Of a stretch of DNA of 64,000 nt, positions 1 to 7,736 are shown piece after piece. The notes below the pieces were generated by a model. It was not told where the DNA came from, did not search any database, and saw nothing but the letters and a program-made list of their open reading frames with translations. Source of the stretch: Aliihoeflea aestuarii (GTDB lineage: Bacteria > Pseudomonadota > Alphaproteobacteria > Rhizobiales > Rhizobiaceae); assembly GCF_024105665.1 (NCBI RefSeq), contig NZ_JAAAMK010000003.1, forward strand, positions 372,001-436,000, in the 5' to 3' direction. Each line of letters opens with the position of its first letter. Within the stretch, counting starts at the first letter, position 1. Made by a program: the position numbers and the translations under genes.

Positions 1-778
1 CGCCAATGGCTCGACCGGTCCGACGGTGAGCCGGCTGCACAACGATACCGCTTACGGGCTGACTGGCCAGACGGACGAAAATGGAAACATGGTCGTCGTG
101 CGCCGCAAGCCGTTCCTGTCCCTGACGGACAAGGATATCCCCTCGATCCGGGATGGCGATCTCAAGGCTGCCCTCGATCCATTCGTGGCAGGTTTGAGCG
201 GCGCGGCTTTCACGCAGGCATTGATGAAATTTCAGAAGGCGGAAGGGCCGTTTCACCGAATTCGCCGCGTTCGTCTGGTCGACGGGCTGAACGTGATCGC
301 GATTCGTGACAAGGAGGGCCGACCCTACAAAGGCTATATGGGCGGCTCCAACTATCGATACGACGTCTGGGAACTGTCGGATGGGCAATGGGACGCAGAA
401 GTCGTTTCCATGTTCGATGCGCATCAGCCTGGCTGGAAGCCGGCGATGCGCGAAAAGCACCACAACGCCCGCAAAGTGCTCAGCCTTCGGCAAAACGACA
501 TGGTCGCCTATCAGGAAGGGGACACCCGAAGCATCGCACGGGTCCGCAAGTTTGGTCAGAACAAGCAAATCTGGTTCGATGGACACCTAGAAAGCGGAAA
601 CCTGAGCGAGCGCCACAAGGACGTGGACGACCCGTTTCGCGATTTCAGCAAAATGCCGAATGGCTTGAAGCAGATCGGTCTTCGCCAAATTCGCGTCGAT
701 GAAACCGGCCGCGTGTTCGATCCCGGACCGCAGGATGCGCAATCGCGTGCGGCAAAAAGATCAAGGCCGCACCCTTAA
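1..778 (+). CDS. cas9: Cas9 endonuclease, type II-C, C-terminal part (5' end outside window)
   Basis: The reading frame is open from base 2, so the gene enters from outside the window; the GTG at 26 is internal. About 258 C-terminal residues are visible. They hold an SRLHNDTAYG motif of the kind that follows the third RuvC motif in compact Cas9 proteins, then a segment with the GPFHRIRRVR and YRYDVWE motifs and a LRQNDMVAY motif, as in the wedge/PAM-interacting region of II-C Cas9. RuvC-III and HNH lie upstream and cannot be checked. The cas9-cas1-cas2-array order without csn2 or cas4 fits subtype II-C. The protein should cut DNA guided by crRNA:tracrRNA. Intactness, PAM and tracrRNA cannot be judged here. 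Confidence 0.9.
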   Translation, partial: ANGSTGPTVSRLHNDTAYGLTGQTDENGNMVVVRRKPFLSLTDKDIPSIRDGDLKAALDPFVAGLSGAAFTQALMKFQKAEGPFHRIRRVRLVDGLNVIAIRDKEGRPYKGYMGGSNYRYDVWELSDGQWDAEVVSMFDAHQPGWKPAMREKHHNARKVLSLRQNDMVAYQEGDTRSIARVRKFGQNKQIWFDGHLESGNLSERHKDVDDPFRDFSKMPNGLKQIGLRQIRVDETGRVFDPGPQDAQSRAAKRSRPHP

Positions 779-835
779 GTATAATTCAACGATTTTGTTT
801 CAACCATTGCGGGTATTCATGGGTCTTGCAATGTC

Positions 836-1753
836 ATGGAACGCGTTGTCGATATCGAAACCGACGGTCTTTTCCTTGCTGTCCATCGCGGGTTTCTGAC
901 CGTCAGTTCGGCCGGTGAGGAAAAGGGCCGCATCCCGCTCGACGATATCGGTGCGCTGATCGTTCACGCGCATGGCACGAGCTGGTCGAACTCGGTGATG
1001 GTGCGGCTTTCCGAGCGCGCCGTCCCCATCGTCATATGCGGCAGCAACCACGCACCGGTTGCCTGCATCTGGCCGCTGCACGGCCATCATGCGCAAGGCG
1101 CGCGCATGCGGGCGCAGATCGGCGTTTCAAAGCCGCTGACAAAACAGATCTGGCGGCAGATCGTGGCTGCGAAAATCCGCATGCAGGGCCATGTTCTTTC
1201 GGGAAATGGGGGCCAAGCCGGCGCTTTCGACCTTCTGGCGCGCAAGGTCCGCTCGGGCGATCCCGACAATATCGAGGCGCAAGCCGCGCGACGCTACTGG
1301 AAGGCGCTTTTCGGGCCGGGCTTTTCCCGCGACAGGTCGGCCGAAGGTGCGAACGCATTGTTGAACTATGGCTATACCGTTCTGCGCGCCGTGGTTTCGC
1401 GTGCTATCTGCGCGGCCGGCCTGCATCCCACGATCGGCGTTTTCCATGCGAACCGAACCAATGCCTTCGCGCTTTCAGACGATTTGATGGAACCCTACCG
1501 GCCTCTGGTCGACCAACTCGTCCTCGATCTCGTCGCAGCCGGCGAACAAGGCGTGAGCGCCGAAGCCAAACATCGTCTTGCGGCCATGACGGCGGTCGAT
1601 CTCGACAATGGCGACGGGACAATCTCGCCTCTTGGCGTACAGGTGCAGCGTTTCGTGCATTCCGTGGCCGAGAGCTTCGTCACGGGGCGCCGAAATCTCG
1701 TTCTGCCGCTTCGTCCAGCCGTCCGCTCCGGCCTCCTTCCGTCCGATCCATGA
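836..1753 (+). CDS. cas1: CRISPR-associated endonuclease Cas1 (type II)
   Basis: Encodes 305 residues, the usual length for type II Cas1. Cas1 is the integrase subunit of the Cas1-Cas2 complex that inserts new spacers at the array. The metal-binding catalytic residues are visible: Glu147 in NIEAQAARRYW, His204 in GVFHANRTNAF and Glu219 in DLMEPYRP, all in the expected order and spacing. The ATG at 836 follows cas9 by 57 bp with a weak ribosome-binding site; the ATG at 831 is out of frame. The stop codon overlaps the cas2 start as ATGA, so the two are probably translationally coupled. Nothing suggests inactivation, so adaptation is probably functional. Confidence 0.95.
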   Translation: MERVVDIETDGLFLAVHRGFLTVSSAGEEKGRIPLDDIGALIVHAHGTSWSNSVMVRLSERAVPIVICGSNHAPVACIWPLHGHHAQGARMRAQIGVSKPLTKQIWRQIVAAKIRMQGHVLSGNGGQAGAFDLLARKVRSGDPDNIEAQAARRYWKALFGPGFSRDRSAEGANALLNYGYTVLRAVVSRAICAAGLHPTIGVFHANRTNAFALSDDLMEPYRPLVDQLVLDLVAAGEQGVSAEAKHRLAAMTAVDLDNGDGTISPLGVQVQRFVHSVAESFVTGRRNLVLPLRPAVRSGLLPSDP

Positions 1754-2115
1754 CGCGGCGCGAGGACAGGGCCAATACGGGCTTTTCCCATTTGAGCGGA
1801 TATCAGCTGATGTGGATATTGGTGACGTTCGATCTTCCGGTGGAGACGAAAAAGCAGCGCGCGGCCGCAACGAAGTTCAGGCATTACCTGCTTGATCTCG
1901 GCTTCGAGATGAGCCAACTTTCGAATTATCTGCGCTTTTGCAACGGCAAGGAACAGTTCGAGGCACACCTTCGCAAGATCGAGCGCAACCTGCCTGCCTG
2001 GGGTGAGGTCTATGTCTTTCAGTTCACAGACCGACAATATGAAAACATCGTGCGATTCTCCGATCAACGCCGCCGACGGCGTCAGAAAAATCCCGATCAA
2101 ATGGCGCTTTTTTAG
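1750..2115 (+). CDS. cas2: CRISPR-associated endoribonuclease/adaptation protein Cas2
   Basis: Encodes 121 residues if the ATG at 1750 (ATGA overlap with cas1) is used; the ATG at 1810, giving MWILVTFDLPVE as the N-terminus, is the alternative. The longer form is preferred because II-C Cas2 proteins often carry a short SGYxxMW extension, which is present here. The ferredoxin-like first strand ends in FDLPV with the conserved Asp, and the C-terminus reads KNPDQMALF, very similar to other II-C Cas2 proteins. Cas2 is the structural partner of Cas1 in spacer acquisition. The gene ends 72 bp before the first repeat. Confidence 0.93.
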   Translation: MTRREDRANTGFSHLSGYQLMWILVTFDLPVETKKQRAAATKFRHYLLDLGFEMSQLSNYLRFCNGKEQFEAHLRKIERNLPAWGEVYVFQFTDRQYENIVRFSDQRRRRRQKNPDQMALF

Positions 2116-2144
2116 CATCACGCGCCATTTCCAAAGCGTCGATG

Positions 2145-2181
2145 CCTCCGATTTCCCGTTGTTTTTCAGGGAGATCGGAGG
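2145..2181. other. 13-bp stem-loop between cas2 and the first CRISPR repeat
   Basis: CCTCCGATTTCCC (2145-2157) pairs with GGGAGATCGGAGG (2169-2181) with one mismatch around an 11-nt loop containing five T. It fills most of the gap between the cas2 stop and the array. There is no clear U-tract on either strand, so a classical intrinsic terminator is doubtful. It could stop or process convergent cas and crRNA transcripts, or mark the array end. It does not resemble the anti-repeat of a tracrRNA. Confidence 0.6.
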
Positions 2182-2187
2182 ACATCT

Positions 2188-4267
2188 AGCTTAGCAGTTC
2201 AGAAAACGCGGTCCAGCGGCAACTATGCGAACGAGCAAAATATGTAAATAGCAAGCTTAGCAGTTCAGAAAACGCGGTCCAGCGGCAACCTTAGCGCGGG
2301 TAAAGAAGACCGCCGAAAAAGCTTAGCAGTTCAGAAAACGCGGTCCAGCGGCAACTGGAACGCCTACAGGTAGAAACCGATGACGAGCTTAGCAGTTCAG
2401 AAAACGCGGTCCAGCGGCAACACCTTTCCGGTTGCGACCAGATCGCTTAACAGCTTAGCAGTTCAGAAAACGCGGTCCAGCGGCAACTCAACGCCGCATC
2501 TGGTGACGTGTTGGGCGAGCTTAGCAGTTCAGAAAACGCGGTCCAGCGGCAACCTGTTGCCGCCCATGCACTCGGTCGTCGGTAGCTTAGCAGTTCAGAA
2601 AACGCGGTCCAGCGGCAACATGCCCAAAGCAGACGTGCGGTTATAGTTTAGCTTAGCAGTTCAGAAAACGCGGTCCAGCGGCAACCCAGCGCCCGCATGA
2701 GCGACGGCAACGGCTAGCTTAGCAGTTCAGAAAACGCGGTCCAGCGGCAACGCCCAGGGCATTACGAATACTCCTTCACAGCTTAGCAGTTCAGAAAACG
2801 CGGTCCAGCGGCAACTGGACGCCAAAGATGCCGAGGCGCTTATGGAGCTTAGCAGTTCAGAAAACGCGGTCCAGCGGCAACATCGCGATTGCCCAGGCGT
2901 GCATGGAGGTTAGCTTAGCAGTTCAGAAAACGCGGTCCAGCGGCAACCGAGCACTCAACGCGCCGCCAACCCGGCAGAGCTTAGCAGTTCAGAAAACGCG
3001 GTCCAGCGGCAACCAAACGCGATCCAGAGCGCGACGCCGAAAAAGCTTAGCAGTTCAGAAAACGCGGTCCAGCGGCAACCCATGCACCATGCGATCGGCC
3101 TCGTCGTCGAGCTTAGCAGTTCAGAAAACGCGGTCCAGCGGCAACCAGCGACTTTTTGACTTCATCGCGCGCGGCAGCTTAGCAGTTCAGAAAACGCGGT
3201 CCAGCGGCAACCGTGGGCGTACCGGGGTGGCATGGGCAACCAGCTTAGCAGTTCAGAAAACGCGGTCCAGCGGCAACGACTGCAATGACCGACCTGCCCG
3301 AATGCCGAGCTTAGCAGTTCAGAAAACGCGGTCCAGCGGCAACTCGGACTTCTGCCGAACGCGACGAAAGACCAGCTTAGCAGTTCAGAAAACGCGGTCC
3401 AGCGGCAACAGATAGGCCAGCGATTCGCCCTGATGTTCGAGCTTAGCAGTTCAGAAAACGCGGTCCAGCGGCAACTTGTGCGTGGTGCGAACATAATTCG
3501 CGCCAAGCTTAGCAGTTCAGAAAACGCGGTCCAGCGGCAACCGTCGCGTAGCGCGGGAAGGGCCGCGTTGAAGCTTAGCAGTTCAGAAAACGCGGTCCAG
3601 CGGCAACTCGCCCGCGCGATGATCGAGCTTTCGGCCTAGCTTAGCAGTTCAGAAAACGCGGTCCAGCGGCAACCCCGTGGACATCGACGACCTGATCAAG
3701 AATAGCTTAGCAGTTCAGAAAACGCGGTCCAGCGGCAACGAAGAAACCGCCCGGAAACTCGGAGAGGTCAGCTTAGCAGTTCAGAAAACGCGGTCCAGCG
3801 GCAACCGCGCCGGCGCGGGATCGCCGCGCGGGGCGAGCTTAGCAGTTCAGAAAACGCGGTCCAGCGGCAACCAGACGCTTGATCTGTTTGGTGTCACCGA
3901 GAGCTTAGCAGTTCAGAAAACGCGGTCCAGCGGCAACCGAAAGGAATACGCAATGAGCCGTATGCTGAGCTTAGCAGTTCAGAAAACGCGGTCCAGCGGC
4001 AACATGAGCATCATCGATCCATGTGCAATCTCTAGCTTAGCAGTTCAGAAAACGCGGTCCAGCGGCAACGGAAGTCTCACGGTACACATGCTAACGCCCA
4101 GCTTAGCAGTTCAGAAAACGCGGTCCAGCGGCAACCCGCCCCGGGTCAGGCGGTTGACGTGATCGAGCTTAGCAGTTCAGAAAACGCGGTCCAGCGGCAA
4201 CCGGCGCGGTCCTGATAAACCGCGAGCCCGCAGCTTAGCAGTTCAGAAAACGCGGTCCAGCGGCAAC
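2188..4267 (-). CRISPR. Type II-C CRISPR array, 32 repeats and 31 spacers
   Basis: The 36-bp repeat reads on the plus strand AGCTTAGCAGTTCAG, then AAAACGCG, then GTCCAGCGGCAAC, and all 32 copies appear identical. Starts run every 66 bp from 2188 to 2716 (9 repeats) and from 2780 to 4232 (23 repeats). Spacers are 30 bp except one of 28 bp at 2752-2779. Minus-strand orientation is inferred: read that way the repeat begins GTTGCCGCTGG, like the GTTG-type repeats of other II-C systems, and ends TGCTAAGCT, an extended -10-like motif at the place where Neisseria and Campylobacter repeats carry promoters. No degenerate terminal repeat is present to confirm direction. Confidence 0.99.
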
Positions 4268-4298
4268 CGTTCAATGACGGTGTGTGGGGACCGAACGG

Positions 4299-5177
4299 CT
4301 AGAGCAGTAATTTTTTCACGGTGGCGCGTAAGAGCGCCTCGCCGCCCGGCTTCCAGCCAAACGATTTCAAAGGCGTGCAATCCATCGCATTGATACCGGA
4401 TGTATCGGCGCGCTCCGGCAAGAGGCGTTTGACGCCCGTGATTTCATCGACAATCGCGAGCAAATCACGCTGATCCACCAGAAGGTCCGACACGTTCAGG
4501 ACGGGCGGCGGCTTGGCGTGGTCGAGCGCGATGCGCACGGCTGCAGCGACATCAGCGCCATGCACTTCCGTGCCCGCTCGCGGGGGAGTCGGCTTTCCCG
4601 CAATATGGTCCGCTAACAGCCCCGCCCATTTGTGCGCCCGGCCGGGTCCGGCCGGTCCGTAGACGCCGGTAACGCGCAGCGAAACGGGCGTGAAATGTTC
4701 ATCGGCAAGGGCGGCAAGTGCGTTCTCGGCTTCCAGCTTCACGCGCCCGTAGAGCGTATCCGGCTCGGCGGGCGTTTCTTCCGTCAGTATCTTCCCCGGC
4801 GCTTTCGGACCGTAGACAGCGCGGGTGGACAGGAACACCACGCGGGGAACGCGCGCCTGTTTCGCCGCCTCGAACAGCGCGATGCCGGCATCCCGGTTGC
4901 GGCGGACGAACCCGTCCGCGTCGTCGCCCTCGCCGTCGCGATATTTGCCCGGCACATGATCGAATGCGGCATGGATGACGGCATCGAAGCCGGCAAGCCA
5001 GTCGGGCGCGAAGTTTGCCGGTTCAAGGTCGCCGGCGACGAATTGGACGGTCCGTGAAAAGAAACCATGCGCCGGCGCATTGCGCCCGAACACTGTCACT
5101 GCGTCGCCGTCCGCCAAAAGCCGTTCAACGAGGAAGCGTCCGACATAGCCTGTGCCGCCGGTGATAAGCACGTTCAT
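4299..5177 (-). CDS. sqdC: NAD-dependent epimerase/reductase, SqdC-like (sulfolipid operon)
   Basis: Encodes 292 residues of the extended short-chain dehydrogenase/epimerase family. The N-terminus is a Rossmann dinucleotide-binding loop GGTGYVG (about residues 7-13), and YGRVK supplies the YxxxK catalytic pair. The ATG at 5177 is chosen because it overlaps the upstream sqdD stop as ATGA; a longer reading from 5297 would intrude into sqdD. In Rhodobacter and Sinorhizobium sqdB, sqdD and sqdC form an operon for sulfoquinovosyl diacylglycerol, with sqdC encoding a reductase/epimerase-like protein of ill-defined role. The same order here supports the name. Its stop lies 31 bp from the CRISPR array. 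Confidence 0.75.
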   Translation of the reverse strand: MNVLITGGTGYVGRFLVERLLADGDAVTVFGRNAPAHGFFSRTVQFVAGDLEPANFAPDWLAGFDAVIHAAFDHVPGKYRDGEGDDADGFVRRNRDAGIALFEAAKQARVPRVVFLSTRAVYGPKAPGKILTEETPAEPDTLYGRVKLEAENALAALADEHFTPVSLRVTGVYGPAGPGRAHKWAGLLADHIAGKPTPPRAGTEVHGADVAAAVRIALDHAKPPPVLNVSDLLVDQRDLLAIVDEITGVKRLLPERADTSGINAMDCTPLKSFGWKPGGEALLRATVKKLLL

Positions 5178-5986
5178 CTTGTGTGTGCCGGATTTGGCAA
5201 GGTGTCGATGTTCGGCACGTTCCCGCCCGTCGCATAGGCCTGCCACAGATCGATCAGCGGGCGCAGCCGGTCGGCCTTGGGATGGTCCGCTTCCCACGGC
5301 TTTTCATACTGGTAGTGAATCACATGGACGGACTTCCAGTCCCACAATTCCGGCAGTGCGAACCACACATATTGCAACATGTTGAAGAAGACCGGCAGGC
5401 CGTGCCAGTCGGGGAAGAAGGCTTGCAGGAAGGTCTGGTCGGTACGCGGCCAATGCGCGTCCGGCGCATCGAGCCGTTCCAGCATCGCGTCGAATGTAGC
5501 CTGCGATGGCTTGGCTACGAAAACGCCCGAATTCAGCCGGTGGAAGTCGGCCAAGCCTTCATAGACGTTCGGCGCGGCCGAAAATTCGGGATAGGCGAAC
5601 AGCCGGTCGATGTTGCGGACGACGATGGCGTCGGCATCGATGAAGACGACGCGCTCGTAAACCTCCATCTGCCAGAGCCGCAGCTTGGCGAAATTGTCGA
5701 GCGGGGTGTGGAAATCGGGCTTGCGGCCTTTGGTGAACGGCCTGTCGGCATGGATGCGGTCGCGTGTATGGCGTTCAATGAAGGCGTCCGACGTCGGCAA
5801 AAGATCGACTTCCTGCAGCCGCGCGCCCAGCGCTTCGAGCGGTGCCAACGCCTTTCGCGCCAAGCCGCCTGTGTGCATGACCACGATGTCCGCGGTCGTC
5901 CCCGTCAGCTTGAGCGAACGGACAAGCGCCGTCGCGCCAAGCACGTAATCAGCATTGGTGACGAGGGTGACGTAGGCGGTGGCCAT
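5174..5986 (-). CDS. sqdD: Family 8 glycosyltransferase (glycogenin-like), SqdD-like
   Basis: Encodes 270 residues of a GT-A fold, family 8 glycosyltransferase. The nucleotide-sugar/metal motif FIDADAIV places the DxD at residues 117-119, and HYQYEKPW lies near the C-terminus as in glycogenin-like enzymes. The ATG at 5986 (MATAYVTLVT) is preferred to an in-frame TTG nine bases upstream. In Rhodobacter SqdD is a glycogenin-like transferase thought to move sulfoquinovose from UDP-sulfoquinovose to diacylglycerol. The gene overlaps sqdC by four bases and starts 9 bp after the DUF2283 gene, so all are likely co-transcribed from upstream of sqdB. Confidence 0.8.
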   Translation of the reverse strand: MATAYVTLVTNADYVLGATALVRSLKLTGTTADIVVMHTGGLARKALAPLEALGARLQEVDLLPTSDAFIERHTRDRIHADRPFTKGRKPDFHTPLDNFAKLRLWQMEVYERVVFIDADAIVVRNIDRLFAYPEFSAAPNVYEGLADFHRLNSGVFVAKPSQATFDAMLERLDAPDAHWPRTDQTFLQAFFPDWHGLPVFFNMLQYVWFALPELWDWKSVHVIHYQYEKPWEADHPKADRLRPLIDLWQAYATGGNVPNIDTLPNPAHTR

Positions 5987-5995
5987 AAAAAGCAA

Positions 5996-6190
5996 TCAGG
6001 GGGCCGGAGTCAGCAATTCCTGCGACAATTGCGTTTTCGCATCGAGAAGTTCGATACCGACGATATGGCCGTCGGCATCGAAGTCAAAGACGATCCCGGG
6101 CGACACCTCTTCGCTTTCCAGCACGCTGGCGCTGGAAAGCCGGATGTAAGCTGCGTTGGCTTCGGCGTCGTAGTCGACTTGTGGGCTCAT
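5996..6190 (-). CDS. DUF2283 domain protein (small antitoxin-like partner)
   Basis: Encodes 64 residues matching the DUF2283 pattern: MSPQVDYDAEANAAYIRL at the start (YDxExDxxYIRL-type), then PGIVFDFDADGHIVGIELLDA. DUF2283 genes commonly sit next to DUF4258 genes and are regarded as probable toxin-antitoxin pairs, but the biochemical role is not established. Its ATG overlaps the stop of the DUF4258 gene as ATGA. It is inserted between sqdB and sqdD in the same direction, so it is probably expressed with the sulfolipid operon. It is intact whereas its partner is frameshifted. Confidence 0.85.
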   Translation of the reverse strand: MSPQVDYDAEANAAYIRLSSASVLESEEVSPGIVFDFDADGHIVGIELLDAKTQLSQELLTPAP

Positions 6191-6451
6191 TTCGGTTGCC
6201 TTGCCTTACGGTCGAAGAATGCAGTCAATATACGGATTTCCGTCGCGCTTTCCAAGCAAGCGACCCGAAGGGTGTACGGTCGCCGGCTTCTTGGATCGAT
6301 TTGAAATGTCGTTTGGCACCTTCGGTCGTACGATCGTCGATAATCCAATCTGGATTTCTTACCGTCGCTTCAACCCAACCCCTTCGAGTTCCCGCTCAAG
6401 CAACGCGGTTTCTGCATGCCGGGTATAGACAATGGATTTTTCTGTCATCAT
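6187..6451 (-). pseudogene. DUF4258 family gene with two apparent single-base deletions
   Basis: Three frames together give a DUF4258 protein of about 88 residues. The first frame, from ATG at 6451, reads MMTEKSIVYTRHAETALLER then ELEG. The second gives VEATVRNPDWIIDDRTTEG. The third gives TLRVACLESATEIR and ILTAFFDRKARQPK before a TGA at 6187-6189. These are the start, centre and end of the family pattern (YTRHA, WVEATVRNPDW, LRVAC, TAFFDR). Restoring one T in GTTGGGTT would recreate WVEATV, and one G in GACCGTAC would restore the last frame. Either the gene is decayed or the assembly has two indels. It would encode the presumed toxin or RelE-like partner of the DUF2283 protein. Confidence 0.8.
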
Positions 6452-6457
6452 TCCTTG

Positions 6458-7678
6458 TCAGATCACGCTCTTCAACGCCTTGCCTTCCGGGTCGCGGTCG
6501 AGCGTCGGGGCGATGTCTTTCGTCCAGGCCGAAACGGCGGGTATGCGTGAGCGGTCGACGCGGTAGGCGAATTTCTTTGCCACGTCCACGACTTCCGCCA
6601 GAAGCCCGGTCTCCAGCCGGATCGGGTCGAGGCCGAGTTCGAGGAATTGTTCGTTCTTCACCACGAGATCGTTTTCCGCCGCTTCCTTGCGCGGGTTCGG
6701 CATGTACGCCACCGTTCCTCCGGCAATCTTCGCCACCATTTCGGCCAGGTCGCGCACGCGGTGCGTTTCGGTCATCTGGTTGAAGATCTTCACGCGTTCG
6801 CCGCGCTTGGGTGCGGCCTGAAGGGCGATCTCGATGCAGCGCACCGAATCCTGGATGTGGATGAAGGCGCGGGTCTGGCCGCCCGTGCCGTGGACGGTCA
6901 GCGGATAGCCGATCGCGGCCTGAATCAAAAAGCGGTTCAGCACCGTGCCGTAGTCGCCGTCATAGTCGAAGCGGTTGACGAGCTGGGCATGGCGGCGCGT
7001 CTGGTCGGTATGCGTGCCCCAGACGATGCCCTGATGAAGGTCGGTGATCCGCACCCCGTCGTTCTTCGCATAGAACTGGAAGAGCAACTGATCGAGGCAC
7101 TTGGTCATGTGGTAGATCGAGCCGGGATTGGACGGATAAAGGATATCCTGCTTCACCGTTTCGCCCGCCATCGTCTCGATCCCGACCGGCAGATAGCCTT
7201 CCGGGATAGCCGCACCGACGGTGGAGTAGCCATAGACGCCCATCGTGCCCAGATGGACGAGATGCGCGTCGATGCCTGTCTCGACCATGGCGTTGAGCAG
7301 ATTGTGCGTCGCGTTGACGTTGTTGTTGACGGTGTAGTTCTTGTGCCGATCCGACTTCATCGAATAGGGCGCGGCGCGCTGTTCGGCGAAATGGATGATC
7401 GCGTCGGGCCGTTCGGTTGCCAGCCAGTTCTTGAGGATTTCGTAGTCGCGAGCGAGATCGATGAGATGGAAATGAATCCGCCGCCCCGTTTCCTGATACC
7501 AGATGCGCGTGCGCTCCTGGATCGAATCCATCGGGGTCAGCGACTGGACGCCGAGTTCCGTATCGATCCAGCGGCGCGAGAGATTGTCGATGATATGGAT
7601 GTCATGGCCCGCATTCGACAGATGCAGGCTCGTCGGCCAGCCCACGAACCCGTCACCGCCCAGAACCGCGATTTTCAT
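6458..7678 (-). CDS. sqdB: UDP-sulfoquinovose synthase
   Basis: Encodes 406 residues, the usual SqdB/SQD1 length. The protein makes UDP-sulfoquinovose from UDP-glucose and sulfite, the first committed step of sulfolipid synthesis. Visible marks are the NAD-binding GGDGFVGW at the N-terminus, RRWIDTELG, FAEQRAAPYSM, the HLGTMGVYG segment with the catalytic Thr, and YHMTK providing the Tyr and Lys. The ATG at 7678 (MKIAVLGG) is chosen over longer openings that lack homology. It is the first gene of the minus-strand sqd cluster. Sulfolipid replaces phospholipid under phosphate limitation in related bacteria; no PHO box was noticed directly upstream. Confidence 0.92.
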   Translation of the reverse strand: MKIAVLGGDGFVGWPTSLHLSNAGHDIHIIDNLSRRWIDTELGVQSLTPMDSIQERTRIWYQETGRRIHFHLIDLARDYEILKNWLATERPDAIIHFAEQRAAPYSMKSDRHKNYTVNNNVNATHNLLNAMVETGIDAHLVHLGTMGVYGYSTVGAAIPEGYLPVGIETMAGETVKQDILYPSNPGSIYHMTKCLDQLLFQFYAKNDGVRITDLHQGIVWGTHTDQTRRHAQLVNRFDYDGDYGTVLNRFLIQAAIGYPLTVHGTGGQTRAFIHIQDSVRCIEIALQAAPKRGERVKIFNQMTETHRVRDLAEMVAKIAGGTVAYMPNPRKEAAENDLVVKNEQFLELGLDPIRLETGLLAEVVDVAKKFAYRVDRSRIPAVSAWTKDIAPTLDRDPEGKALKSVI

Positions 7679-7736
7679 TTCAGCGCACTCCGCAGAAGTA
7701 TTTTGCCGAACATGCCTGCCGATTGTGACAGGACGA

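Noticed and set aside
780-785. TATAAT at the cas9-cas1 junction as a promoter for cas1-cas2
   Set aside because: Perfect -10 hexamer but no acceptable -35 at 16-18 bp; may be chance, so not listed as a promoter.
779-2187. tracrRNA near cas1-cas2
   Set aside because: No stretch resembling an imperfect copy of the repeat outside the array was found in the visible gaps.
2380-4162. Plus-strand frames across the array giving repeated SLAVQKTRSSGN peptides, and a minus-strand frame with repeated CRWTAFSELL
   Set aside because: The 66-bp period is a multiple of three, so the repeat stays in one frame; these are translations of CRISPR repeats, not a repeat protein.
4267-4298. CCGTTC/GAACGG stem at the distal array end as terminator or leader
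   Set aside because: Only 6 bp, 20-base loop, no U-tract, and it uses the last base of the repeat.
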